This document shows, piece after piece, positions 24,224 to 32,762 of a stretch of 64,000 nt of DNA (its first letter is position 1; each line of letters opens with the position of its first letter). This stretch comes from an uncultured Eubacteriales bacterium. Lineage in GTDB: Bacteria > Bacillota > Clostridia > Oscillospirales > Acutalibacteraceae. The stretch covers positions 124,001-188,000 of the forward strand of contig CAKSNE010000001.1 in assembly GCA_934476085.1 (NCBI GenBank), given 5' to 3'. The notes under the pieces are model-generated. The model was not told the DNA's origin and made no database searches. It saw nothing but the letters and a program-made list of their open reading frames with translations. Position numbers and translations under genes: made by a program.

Positions 24224-25144
24224 ATGCAATCATTGTTAGTATCTTTACCGGGTGCAATATCTCAGGGTGTTATCTGGGGTATTATGGCTATCGGTGTTTA
24301 TATTACTTTTAAAATTCTTGATCTTGCTGATCTTACCGTTGACGGTACTTTAGGTCTTGGCGGTATCGTTATGGTTGTTTGTACCGTAAACGGTATGAGT
24401 ATTCCATTAGCTATGACAATAGCTTTTGCAGCCGGTTGTTTAGCCGGATTTGTTACAGGTATTTTTCATACAAAATTCGGAATACCTGCAATTCTTGCGG
24501 GTATTTTAACCCAATTGTCTTTATATTCTATTTATCTTGGTATATCCGGCGGTCGTGCTAATGTTACTTTAAGCGTTATGAAATATGATGTAATTGTAAC
24601 ATTAAGAAACACAACTAAATCAATTATTATCGGTGGTATTTTCTGTGTTGTAATTATTGCTATTTTATATTGGTTTTTCGGTACTGAAATCGGTCGCTCT
24701 CTCAGAGCAACAGGTTGCAACCAGGCAATGTCAAGAGCAAATGGTATTAACACAAATGTTAATAAAGTAGTAGGACTTATTTTGTCAAATGGTCTTGTCG
24801 GCCTTTCGGGTGCTTTGCTTGCTCAGTATAATGGTAATGCCGATGTAAATATGGGCCGTGGCGCTATCGTTATCGGTCTTGCGGCAGTAATTATAGGCGA
24901 AGTTTTATTCGGCAAGCTTTTCAAAAACTTTGCACTTAAATTATTAGCGGCAGTAATCGGTGCAATTATTTATTATATCGTTTTACAGCTCGTTTTGTGG
25001 TTCGGTTTGCCAACAAACTATCTAAAACTTTTCTCTGCTGTTGTTGTTGCATTGTTCTTGGGTATTCCTTATTGGCAACGCCAAATTTCAGGCAGAAGAA
25101 CAAGAGAGCCTAAATTAGATAACGGGGGTGCTGAAAATGCTTAA
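24224..25144 (+). CDS. ABC transporter permease (TrpY-like)
   Basis: 306 residues, about eight or nine TM helices, of the branched-chain/ribose-type permease superfamily (BPD_transp_2). ITFKILDLADLTVDGTLGLG and EIGRSLRATGCNQAMSRANG (EAA-like loop that contacts the ATPase) are typical of TrpY/YkfD-like permeases paired with ABC_sub_bind proteins. AAAAGGAG precedes ATG 24224; the ATPase gene overlaps its end by 8 bases. Confidence 0.88.
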   Translation: MQSLLVSLPGAISQGVIWGIMAIGVYITFKILDLADLTVDGTLGLGGIVMVVCTVNGMSIPLAMTIAFAAGCLAGFVTGIFHTKFGIPAILAGILTQLSLYSIYLGISGGRANVTLSVMKYDVIVTLRNTTKSIIIGGIFCVVIIAILYWFFGTEIGRSLRATGCNQAMSRANGINTNVNKVVGLILSNGLVGLSGALLAQYNGNADVNMGRGAIVIGLAAVIIGEVLFGKLFKNFALKLLAAVIGAIIYYIVLQLVLWFGLPTNYLKLFSAVVVALFLGIPYWQRQISGRRTREPKLDNGGAENA

Positions 25145-25931
25145 GATAAAAGGAGTTCACAAAACCTTTAATCCGGGTACAATTAATGAAAAAAAGGCAC
25201 TTCGCGGTATTGATTTAGTTTTAAACGAAGGTGATTTTGTAACAGTTATCGGCGGTAATGGTGCGGGTAAATCTACTGTTCTTAATATGATTACAGGCGT
25301 TTATCCTGTTGATTGCGGTACAATCGAAATAGACGGAATTGATGTTACAAAACTTCCTGAACATAAGAGAGCTAAATATCTCGGCCGTGTTTTCCAAGAC
25401 CCTATGACAGGAACTGCTGCTGATATGGAAATCGTTGAAAATTTGGCTATTGCGGCTCGCCGTGGCCAGCATAGAACATTGAAATTCGGCGTTTCAAAAA
25501 AAGAGCGTGAACAGTATAGAGAGCTTCTTAAAAAGCTTGATTTAGGTCTTGAAGACAGACTTACTTCAAAAGTCGGCTTGCTTTCGGGCGGTCAGCGTCA
25601 AGCGGTTACTTTACTTATGGCAACATTGCAAAAACCAAAGCTTCTTTTGCTTGATGAGCATACTGCGGCGCTTGATCCACAAACCGCTTCAAAAGTTTTG
25701 GCGCTTACTGATGAATTAGTCAGCGCTGACAAAATCACAACTTTGATGATTACTCATAATATGAAAGACGCTATTCGTCTTGGCAACAGATTGATTATGA
25801 TGAATAACGGTAAGATTATTTATGATATTTCAGGTGAAGAGAAGAAAAAACTTCAGGTTTCTGACTTGCTTGATTTATTCTCAAAAGCTAGCAACGGCGA
25901 ATTTGCTAACGATAGAATGTTGTTATCATAG
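25137..25931 (+). CDS. ABC transporter ATP-binding protein (TrpZ-like)
   Basis: 264 residues with all ABC motifs: Walker A GGNGAGKST, Q-loop FQDPMTGT, signature LLSGGQRQAV, Walker B LLLLDEHTAALDP and the H-loop MITHNM. It energises the TrpX/TrpY-like importer. ATG 25137 is chosen over the GTG at 25128 because GGGGGTG serves as ribosome site. A strong terminator follows (25962). Confidence 0.93.
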   Translation: MLKIKGVHKTFNPGTINEKKALRGIDLVLNEGDFVTVIGGNGAGKSTVLNMITGVYPVDCGTIEIDGIDVTKLPEHKRAKYLGRVFQDPMTGTAADMEIVENLAIAARRGQHRTLKFGVSKKEREQYRELLKKLDLGLEDRLTSKVGLLSGGQRQAVTLLMATLQKPKLLLLDEHTAALDPQTASKVLALTDELVSADKITTLMITHNMKDAIRLGNRLIMMNNGKIIYDISGEEKKKLQVSDLLDLFSKASNGEFANDRMLLS

Positions 25932-25961
25932 TTTAAAATTTAATTTTTATAATGAATTAGA

Positions 25962-25997
25962 AAAACCTATTCAATTTGATTGAATAGGTTTTTTTAG
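25962..25997 (+). terminator. Terminator after ABC importer operon
   Basis: AAAAACCTATTCAA (25962-25975), TTTGA loop, TTGAATAGGTTTTTTT (25981-25996). Confidence 0.9.
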
Positions 25998-26054
25998 TAT
26001 TGTAAAAAAGCGACTACCGTTTCCGATAGTCGCCGTGTAAATTAAGCTGATTTA

Positions 26055-29000
26055 TTAGCTGTTGCTCTTTTTCTTTTTCAGTACAATATAAAAGATTAAG
26101 CCGAGATTGCCAAGAAGTGCAAGCCCCGCAACTGAACCGACAGCAATCAAAGCAGGTGAAGTTGCGAATGTGGATATGTTACCGGAACTTGCGTGAACGG
26201 CTGCATCTGTCGCTTTCACACCGGTGTCTTTCTCTCCAATCCACCAGTTGCCGTTTTCGCCTATGAACGGGGTTAGGCCGTCCTTGCCGTCAGCACCGAC
26301 AACTTTGCCGAGATTAGCTGTTGTGCCGTCGGTATAGGTAAGGACAAGTTCGCCTTTTGCATTGATCTCTGCTTTGGCAATTCCAACTCCGTTCTTACCA
26401 TCGTTGCCGTTCTGTCCGGGTTCTCCGATGTTGCCTTTTTCTTCGGTGGCTTTAACGCCTAGAGATATCCATTTCTGACCACTGTTATATGAAACATACC
26501 AGGAGTTATCATTACCTATTTTAAGTTTTGGCGTTACACCGTCATTGCCGTTCTGTCCCTGTGAACCGACTTTTCCTGAGTCGCCATTGTTACCTTTTTC
26601 ACCCTTCAGCTCCGATAGAGCAACTAAATCGTTCCAAGCGGAATCGTTATTGTATTTCCACTGTACAAATCCGTTATATACTCGCAGTTCAATTTGCTTT
26701 CCGTCCGCACCGTCATTTCCCGTCAATGCGTTAAGCAAAACAAGGTCACGATAAGCGTCGTTGCCTTCACCTGAATATCGCCACTGGATACTGTTCCCAT
26801 TGTTGCGAAATTCAATTTCTCTGCCATTGGCTCCTGCAAAGGTTGAGAAGGTTTTGGAGTTGGACAGCGTTGATACCATTCCGTTGCTGCTCACGGAAGT
26901 GACCGCAAAGGTATAGGTAGTGTCCGCTTTTAAAGAATCATATGTATAATCGAAAGTATCGGCAGAAATTTGAACATCAGTCACACGCTCAAACTCTCCG
27001 TCATCCATACGCATCCAGATATGATAGCCTGCAAACGGACGTCTTAGGTCTGCCTTTGGTGCTTCCCAGGTGATTTTTGCACTTTGGTTATCCTTTATGG
27101 ATACGCTTGTAAGTGTCGGTATTGGTGGTGCGGCACGAAGATTGTTCAGCACATAACCGAATACGGGAATTTTCTGATCGCCTGCCGTCCATGTACGCAT
27201 ACCGAAATCCCAAGTAAAGCCGTATTGACTCGAAACATCATAGCTTATTCCATAGGAAGACAGAAGTGACCGACGGTCGATATTATTGACCGTACCACTG
27301 GCGCCGCTGCTTTCTGTTGTGGTGTAGATCGTACCTGTTGCTTTGTTGTAACTGAAATCAATAGCAAATCCCATATTGAATGCATCTACGCCCCATGTGT
27401 TTTTCATCGATGCGGAGAAGCCGTGAGCCATCTCAACACCTTCGGCATGTTCGGACGTGGTCGTCCAGTCGTTTGTGATACTGCTTGCGCCGAAGCCAAG
27501 CTCGTATTTCTGCTTACTCAGTGACTCAAAATTCGTAACCGAATCATCGGAAGAAGCGTTATTTGGCCAATATGCGAATGGGTCGCCCTCGGCATTTTCA
27601 GGTAAAACATGATTGTTCAGTATCGGTAGAGCCTTTGCTTTTCCTGATGCAATATCCGCCTTGTAAGTTTTGTTATACAGTGCCGCAAATTCATCGTAAT
27701 ATTCACGGTCGAGCATAGTGTAAACCGGTTGACCGGGGATCATTAATGCGATGGTGTTTTGTTCGCTTAAGTCAAAATCGCCCTTTTGAGGATCATAGAT
27801 TGAGTAATAGTAGGTTGTTGCCGGCACACGGTACAGCACCACGGAATCATTACCGCCGGCATTAAAGGAAACGCTGTATTCTTTTGAAAGAGTATCCTCC
27901 GTACTCTTGGTAAAATCCATGGTATATCCGAGTGTCGCCTCGTATCTCCATACCTTCAAATCTCCCTGCACAACTATCGACGCACCAAAGGAGGTGTTGT
28001 GTGATGAAGATTTCGTGTCAGAATAGCCGGATGAGAAGGTATATGTTGTGGAACCGTCGGAAAAGTCAAGATCATAGTCGCCAAGCTCTGAAAAATACGG
28101 AGCCGCCTGAAGCACCGCTTGCACCTGTGCGTCGGAATATCCGTAGCCCTTACCTTCATATCGTGCAAACAGACCGTCCTTATTTACATCCGCCGCAAGC
28201 AGTATACAGTTATACGGCATATCCCATGCAAGGTCGGCATCGTGACATAGTTTTGAAAATTCGTCCTTTTCGGCTGTAACCGTATATTTGCCGGCTGTGG
28301 AAAGCGCGCCGCTACCGAAATTTTCGCCGTAAAAAACATCGGTGAAAAGGTCAAATTTTCTAGCATTCTGGCCGCCACCTCTTTGCCTTTCGGCAGCAAG
28401 TGCAATTACTTGCTCACGGCCTTCTTTGTTGTGGTCAAAATTGCCGGCGATGACATCCTGATACCACCACCATTTTGCACTTGAGTTGTCAATTCGTGCG
28501 GTATCGCGCAAAAGATTTAGTGCACCGTTCTGCTGAACTTCATATAAAGCTCCTGCAATCCATACCTGCTCCGGTGTTCCTCTGCCGTTAATTGCAACGC
28601 TTGTCATAGCAGGTTTTGGCTTAACGCCCTGATTTTTTGTTCCGTTTGCGGTATAACTGCTCATTGAAGTTTTCTGTACACTTGTTATTGAATTGTTCTG
28701 TCCGTAATAAACGGCAAAGCCCATATTTCCGTCGTCGGTTTTCTTGTCCCAGATAAAGCCTTTTTGCTTTTCTTCTTTTACTTCACGGTAATATCCGGCA
28801 ACAATAACTTCCTGCCAGCCGTCGCCGTCAATATCTCCTGTGGCTAGGTTTCCGTAGCGAATGTGATCGTAGTAACGGTTGCCGTCTGCTTTTTCGTCCT
28901 CACGGTTTAGGGTCATGAGTGCCTTTTGATTCACTTTCTTGAAATTTCCGCTTTCGGCTTTGTATACCGAGAGTTTTGAAACAGCCTTTTTGAAGGAATC

Positions 29001-29906
29001 GCTTGAAAGCTCTTTGTCCTTGCTGTCGATTTTATCCGGCTCGGCAACGCCGGCATAAACAAAAAGCTCATCACAACCGTCACGGTCTATATCGGCAGAA
29101 GCAAGGGATTTCGTTATTTGGTCTCTTTCGTATTCGGTAGTTTCCCAATTGTTAAAGTAGGTATTCGCTCCCGCAAAGGATCTTCTGTAAAATGCCTGTT
29201 CACCGGCAATTCCCGTTCCGGCAATTCCCCATAAATCATCATTGCCGGCATAGGTGATAACGGCGGTCATCTTTCCGTCGCCGTCATAGTCGCCTGCCGT
29301 GACATTGAAATAATGGCGGAATTCCTGATATTCCAGTTCGCCGTATCCCGTGACCTTGCAAGCCCATTTCGGTGCGTCGGCAATTTTTTGAAGTTCAGAA
29401 CGCTTGTTGTTTACAAGGTTTTGTACCCAGTAGCATATCTTTGCTGTGTTATTGGAATTATTCATATCGCAAAGACCGACAAAGATAGCGTGGTCGTTTC
29501 TGCCTGTGCCGAGCGGATCGTAAGCTGTTCCGACAGCAAAGGCAACATTATCGACAGGAGTAACCTTGTGAGCACTTGGATTACATTCGGCAATGTTGAT
29601 ACCAAAATCCCACTTGCTATATACCTTGGTATGATCCTGTGCAGATTGTCCCTCTGCATTGCGATAGCTGTAAATTATCGGCTCATACCACGGTGTGATG
29701 GCAAATGGCTGACCTTTTTTTGTGCCGTATGGATTGCTTTCATCCTCTGCCCATCCGACAGGTGGATTTGTGTCAGGCGTGAGCAATGCACCGTATGCAT
29801 TCGAATCGGATGCTGATACTTTTGGATCAGCATAATTCATTACCAGTGAAATGGAACAAATCACTGTGCATAAGGTAAGTATGATGCTGAGTGTTCGTTT
29901 TTTCAT
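26055..29906 (-). CDS. Large anchored surface protein: VCBS/FG-GAP propeller, Ser/Thr beta region, FN3, collagen-like repeats
   Basis: 1283 residues. Signal peptide at 1-33. At about 200-600 are repeated Asp-rich Ca-binding loops of FG-GAP/VCBS propellers (DYDGDGKM, DIDRDGCDE, DIDGDGWQE, DVNKDGLF). At about 620-690 and 800-880 are two alternating polar/hydrophobic Ser/Thr/Gly-rich stretches (SSSHNTSFGASIVVQ, DWTTTSEHAEGVEMAHG) that look like long amphipathic beta hairpins. About 927-1023 is fibronectin III (PTLTSVSIKDNQSAKITWE), then about 1025-1240 has paired W-containing units (SIQWRYSGEG, FVQWKYNNDS) mixed with collagen-like Gly-X-X runs. The end is a TM helix (about 1250-1273) and KKKKSNS, with no LPxTG seen. 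Its GC is clearly higher than that of its neighbours, a sign of transfer. The start overlaps the tetR stop (TAATG). Role unknown: adhesin or pore-forming-type protein are both possible. Confidence 0.82.
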   Translation of the reverse strand: MKKRTLSIILTLCTVICSISLVMNYADPKVSASDSNAYGALLTPDTNPPVGWAEDESNPYGTKKGQPFAITPWYEPIIYSYRNAEGQSAQDHTKVYSKWDFGINIAECNPSAHKVTPVDNVAFAVGTAYDPLGTGRNDHAIFVGLCDMNNSNNTAKICYWVQNLVNNKRSELQKIADAPKWACKVTGYGELEYQEFRHYFNVTAGDYDGDGKMTAVITYAGNDDLWGIAGTGIAGEQAFYRRSFAGANTYFNNWETTEYERDQITKSLASADIDRDGCDELFVYAGVAEPDKIDSKDKELSSDSFKKAVSKLSVYKAESGNFKKVNQKALMTLNREDEKADGNRYYDHIRYGNLATGDIDGDGWQEVIVAGYYREVKEEKQKGFIWDKKTDDGNMGFAVYYGQNNSITSVQKTSMSSYTANGTKNQGVKPKPAMTSVAINGRGTPEQVWIAGALYEVQQNGALNLLRDTARIDNSSAKWWWYQDVIAGNFDHNKEGREQVIALAAERQRGGGQNARKFDLFTDVFYGENFGSGALSTAGKYTVTAEKDEFSKLCHDADLAWDMPYNCILLAADVNKDGLFARYEGKGYGYSDAQVQAVLQAAPYFSELGDYDLDFSDGSTTYTFSSGYSDTKSSSHNTSFGASIVVQGDLKVWRYEATLGYTMDFTKSTEDTLSKEYSVSFNAGGNDSVVLYRVPATTYYYSIYDPQKGDFDLSEQNTIALMIPGQPVYTMLDREYYDEFAALYNKTYKADIASGKAKALPILNNHVLPENAEGDPFAYWPNNASSDDSVTNFESLSKQKYELGFGASSITNDWTTTSEHAEGVEMAHGFSASMKNTWGVDAFNMGFAIDFSYNKATGTIYTTTESSGASGTVNNIDRRSLLSSYGISYDVSSQYGFTWDFGMRTWTAGDQKIPVFGYVLNNLRAAPPIPTLTSVSIKDNQSAKITWEAPKADLRRPFAGYHIWMRMDDGEFERVTDVQISADTFDYTYDSLKADTTYTFAVTSVSSNGMVSTLSNSKTFSTFAGANGREIEFRNNGNSIQWRYSGEGNDAYRDLVLLNALTGNDGADGKQIELRVYNGFVQWKYNNDSAWNDLVALSELKGEKGNNGDSGKVGSQGQNGNDGVTPKLKIGNDNSWYVSYNSGQKWISLGVKATEEKGNIGEPGQNGNDGKNGVGIAKAEINAKGELVLTYTDGTTANLGKVVGADGKDGLTPFIGENGNWWIGEKDTGVKATDAAVHASSGNISTFATSPALIAVGSVAGLALLGNLGLIFYIVLKKKKSNS

Positions 29907-30505
29907 TATGTGTTACCTCCATTCAAATATTGTGAGTGGTATTTATTTGCAAACAGGATAACACCCTGTTTCAGAACTTCCATTTGTGATTTTAAGTAAT
30001 ATTCATCTTCGAACATAGCGTAGTGTACGCAAGCACGAACGAATATGAAGATTAGCGGTGTGATAGTTGTATAAGGAATACCGATTTTAGGCTCAAGCTG
30101 CTTTGCATACTCGGTATAACGCTCGCTTACTCCTTTAAAAAATTTCTTGCCGTATTCCATATATTTTGGCAATGTGTATACTTGATACATCAGACGATAT
30201 TTTTTACCATGTTTCTGTGCTGTCCAATAGGGAACTTCTTCAATAAACCGCATAACATCTTTCGGGTCTGTTGGGGCTTTTTCCATAAAGTCATCTTCGA
30301 CCTTTGTCATACAGTAAGCTGTAGATTCAATAATCAGCTCGTCAAGGTTTTTGAAATATGAGTATAAATTAGCTTTTGTGCATCCGCACGCATCAGCCAA
30401 TGCTTTGATTCCTGTGCCTGTAAGTCCGTTTTCAGCGTAGCAGTTAAAGCATTTTTCCATAAGCTCATGTTTTCTTTCTTCGTGTTGTTGTTCTGTTGTG
30501 TTCAT
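29906..30505 (-). CDS. TetR-family transcriptional regulator
   Basis: 199 residues with an N-terminal helix-turn-helix (LTGTGIKALADACGCTKANL then YSYFKNLDELI, about 26-60) in normal TetR form; the C-terminal ligand/dimer domain is all-helical and includes YRLMYQVYTLPKYMEYGKKF. It is the first gene of an operon with the large surface protein (one-base overlap), an unusual target for TetR regulators, which mostly control efflux pumps. A TetR-type palindrome directly downstream of its -10 (30531-30544) suggests autorepression of both genes. Confidence 0.9.
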   Translation of the reverse strand: MNTTEQQHEERKHELMEKCFNCYAENGLTGTGIKALADACGCTKANLYSYFKNLDELIIESTAYCMTKVEDDFMEKAPTDPKDVMRFIEEVPYWTAQKHGKKYRLMYQVYTLPKYMEYGKKFFKGVSERYTEYAKQLEPKIGIPYTTITPLIFIFVRACVHYAMFEDEYYLKSQMEVLKQGVILFANKYHSQYLNGGNT

Positions 30506-30530
30506 TTTAATTCGCCTCTTTGATTTATAC

Positions 30531-30578
30531 TGACCGTTCGGTTACCATTAGTATAACATATAATTGCAATAAATTCAA
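30531..30578 (-). promoter_or_regulatory. Promoter and putative TetR operator
   Basis: On the - strand: TTGAAT (30578-30573), 17-base spacer, TATACT (30555-30550), then the inverted repeat TAACCGAACGGTCA (30544-30531; ACCG-AA-CGGT core). The operator would cover the start site, consistent with repression by the TetR protein just downstream. Confidence 0.78.
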
Positions 30579-30649
30579 GAGCAACATATAAAAATAAGTA
30601 AAAAATGGAATTCAATTAGTTCTAATACAAAGACACCGTGAGTTTGCGG

Positions 30650-31240
30650 CGTTAACACAAGACGGCAGGAGATACCACCGAGTTAGATTGAAATGAATCC
30701 CACCGAGTTTTGCGTTGCAAGACCTACCTCCCTTTGACAAGGGAGGCTCTGAATGTGCGGCGGCACCAAGGCACCGCCCTACGAAAAAAATAAGATTGAT
30801 TGCTACAACATCGGCGTGCCGAGTCGTCACGCCCTACGGGTGTATAATAAATTATATATTAACCACGCTTTAAGTGGGGGATAATCTTATCACGCTTGTT
30901 TTCAGCATTATGACGCTTTTCAATAAAGCTACAAGTTTTAGTTCGCTGTGCGGTCATAATGCGTCGGGCGAAAATTAAGCGTTCGGGATTTTCAAGGAAC
31001 TCCTTGAATTTCTTTTCGTCCTTTTGTGAAATGACAAAAGGACAGCCTGCACGGCTTGAGTGCATGAAAGACAGAAGTTACAATAAAACTTTTTAATTGA
31101 AACTGCTTATCTAAAGTTGTAAGCGAACATCGGCGTGCCGAGTCGTCACGCCCTACGGGAACACTGCGAGTTGGATTGAAATGAATCCCACCAGCTTACT
31201 TTTCAAGCAACCCACCTCCCTTTGACAAGGGAGACTGATA
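30650..31240. repeat. Block of modular GC-rich intergenic repeats
   Basis: The 30,506-31,439 gap (934 bp) has no convincing gene. It holds at least three modules in two copies each: module 1, 33 identical bases (30808-30840 and 31127-31159, core GTGCCGAGTCGTCACGCC); module 2, 26 bases with one mismatch (30679-30704 and 31167-31192, core GATTGAAATGAATCCCACC); module 3, a palindrome CTCCCTTTGACAAGGGAG (30728-30745 and 31216-31233). The order is 2-3-1 in the left copy and 1-2-3 in the right, so the block reads as a shifted tandem array. GC is far above the surroundings. Such elements are scattered in some Clostridia genomes; they may be non-autonomous mobile or REP-like units. Confidence 0.72.
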
Positions 31241-31357
31241 AAGGAGAAGTCGCTTTCATACAAGTTACACAGGGGTTGGTGTGATTGCAGTAACAGAGCG
31301 TGAATGAGTTCGTATAATATTATTTGTTTTTGTTATTGAACTTTTTTAGTTGATTAT

Positions 31358-31386
31358 TGCATTAAATAAATTTGAGTGTTATAATA
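31358..31386 (+). promoter_or_regulatory. Promoter of azlCD
   Basis: TTGCAT (31358-31363), 17-base spacer, TATAAT (31381-31386). Leader of about 45 bases. Confidence 0.72.
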
Positions 31387-31439
31387 CTTGTTAGATTTTT
31401 TAAAAACAAAATCGTTTAAAATGAAAAGGATATGAAAAT

Positions 31440-32141
31440 TTGAGAAAAGATTACTTTAAAGGTGTTCGCCATGGTGCACCGATTGGCGTTGGCTATTTTG
31501 CGGTGTCATTCAGCTTTGGAATACTCGCTGCTAAATATGGATTGTCTGCGTTCGCCGCCAGTTTAATGAGCTTTACTAACGTTACCAGTGCAGGTCAGTT
31601 TGCAGGCTTAACTGCAATTGCAACAGGTGCAGGACTTGTTGAAATGGCATTAATTCAGCTTGTTATTAATTTAAGATACGCCTTAATGGGTTTTTCATTA
31701 AGCCAAAAGTTGCCCGAAAATGTAACGCTTTTGCAAAGAGCAATAATTGCTTTTTCAAACACCGATGAAATTTTTGCGGTAGCGGTATCGGGCAAATACC
31801 CACTGTCATTTGTTTATATGCTCGGTCTTTCAACCTTGCCGATAATCGGTTGGACAGGGGGTACCTTAGTCGGCGTTTTAGCGGGTGAGATTTTGCCTGT
31901 TAATATCACAACCGCCCTTGGTATAGCACTTTACGGAATGTTAATTTCAATCGTAATGCCAAAAGTAAGAGATGAAAAAAGCGTTAGAATTGTAGTTTTA
32001 ATTTCGCTTGTTATGAGTTGTGCTTTTGCCTATATTCCTATTATGAATAAAGTTTCTTCAGGTATCTCAATTGTCATTTGCACAGTTGTGGCTTCGCTCG
32101 TCGGCGCTGCCTTTTTCCCTGTGAAAGAAGGTCAAGAATGA
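31440..32141 (+). CDS. azlC: Branched-chain amino acid exporter subunit AzlC
   Basis: 233 residues, TTG start at 31440 with AAAAGGA nine bases upstream; an ATG at 31432 is followed by a stop after two codons, so TTG is the likely start. MRKDYFKGVRHGAPIGVGYF and the SLMSFTNVTSAGQFAGLTAI segment are typical of AzlC. Six or seven TM helices. It works with the small AzlD, whose start overlaps its stop (ATGA), to export branched-chain amino acids or their analogues. Confidence 0.9.
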   Translation: MRKDYFKGVRHGAPIGVGYFAVSFSFGILAAKYGLSAFAASLMSFTNVTSAGQFAGLTAIATGAGLVEMALIQLVINLRYALMGFSLSQKLPENVTLLQRAIIAFSNTDEIFAVAVSGKYPLSFVYMLGLSTLPIIGWTGGTLVGVLAGEILPVNITTALGIALYGMLISIVMPKVRDEKSVRIVVLISLVMSCAFAYIPIMNKVSSGISIVICTVVASLVGAAFFPVKEGQE

Positions 32142-32446
32142 GCGTTTATTTATACATATTAACAATGGCGGTAGTTACCTATTTAATCAGGGTTTTACCA
32201 CTTACCGTTTTTAAAAAGAAGATAAAATCCCAGTTTGTTTTATCGTTTTTATACTATGTTCCTTATACCTGCCTTACCGCAATGACCGTTCCGGCGATTT
32301 TTTCAAGCACATCAAGCGTTATCAGTGCATCGGTAGGCTTTATAATTGCAGTGGTTTTAGGCTTTATGAAAAAAGGACTTGTTACCGTTGCAGTTTCAGC
32401 GTCTTTAGCAGTCTTTTTAACCAATTTATTATTAACCTTCTTGTAA
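32138..32446 (+). CDS. azlD: Branched-chain amino acid transport protein AzlD
   Basis: 102 residues, about four TM helices, beginning MSVYLYILTMAVVTYLIRVL, with VLPLTVFKKKIKSQFVLSFL and YYVPYTCLTAMTVPAIF typical of AzlD. The start at 32138 overlaps the azlC stop; AAAGAAGG is the ribosome site. No clear terminator follows before the next promoter. Confidence 0.9.
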   Translation: MSVYLYILTMAVVTYLIRVLPLTVFKKKIKSQFVLSFLYYVPYTCLTAMTVPAIFSSTSSVISASVGFIIAVVLGFMKKGLVTVAVSASLAVFLTNLLLTFL

Positions 32447-32499
32447 AATAAATTAAATTTTATAAATAATTATACATTTAAATAAAATGTATAAAATAC

Positions 32500-32528
32500 T
32501 TGAAATTTTGTTAAGAATGTGTTAAAAT
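32500..32528 (+). promoter_or_regulatory. Promoter of the glycine-riboswitch transcript
   Basis: TTGAAA (32500-32505), 17-base spacer, TAAAAT (32523-32528). Transcription would begin about 50 bases before the aptamer. Confidence 0.68.
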
Positions 32529-32584
32529 AATTGTTGTTTTCATATTTATTTATCATTGTTATTAAGTAATTTGATGATTTTTTT

Positions 32585-32668
32585 GACTCTGGAGAAGCTT
32601 GTTTTATGCAGGTGCCGAAGGTGTAAGGAGCATTAAGCTCTAATCTCTCAGGCAAAAGGACAGATTAT
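32585..32668 (+). promoter_or_regulatory. Glycine riboswitch, single aptamer
   Basis: The conserved glycine-aptamer elements are present in order: CTCTGGAGAAG (32587-32597), GGTGCCGAAGGTGTAAGGAG (32611-32630) and TCTCTCAGGCAAAAGGACAG (32644-32663). Only one aptamer is visible: the 50 bases upstream and 95 downstream do not repeat these elements. It controls the AGCS symporter gene through the hairpin at 32703. Whether glycine turns expression on or off cannot be told from the sequence alone. Confidence 0.92.
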
Positions 32669-32702
32669 TTGTTTTTTGAAAAATCAAAATAGTTCTGATT
32701 TG

Positions 32703-32736
32703 AAAGGGTATTGTTGTTTGCAATGCCCTTTTTTAT
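32703..32736 (+). terminator. Riboswitch expression-platform terminator
   Basis: AAAGGGTATTG (32703-32713), TTGTTTG loop, CAATGCCCTTTTTT (32721-32734), 27 bases before the AGCS start. It lies between aptamer and gene and is therefore the regulated terminator. Confidence 0.82.
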
Positions 32737-32762
32737 ATTTAATTTTTCTGAAAGGACTTAAT

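Noticed and set aside
27932..28279. 115-codon open frame on the + strand
   Set aside because: Antisense to the same surface-protein gene, no ribosome site and low-complexity basic composition.
29313..29816. 167-codon open frame on the + strand
   Set aside because: Antisense shadow of the large surface-protein gene, whose higher GC keeps other frames open; the - strand gene has continuous domain evidence.
30612..30830. 72-codon open frame on the - strand
   Set aside because: It is made of the repeat modules themselves and lacks a start signal.
30859..31065. 68-codon open frame on the - strand
   Set aside because: It lies inside the modular repeat block, has no ribosome site and looks like a translated repeat rather than a gene; a recurring spurious frame is more likely.
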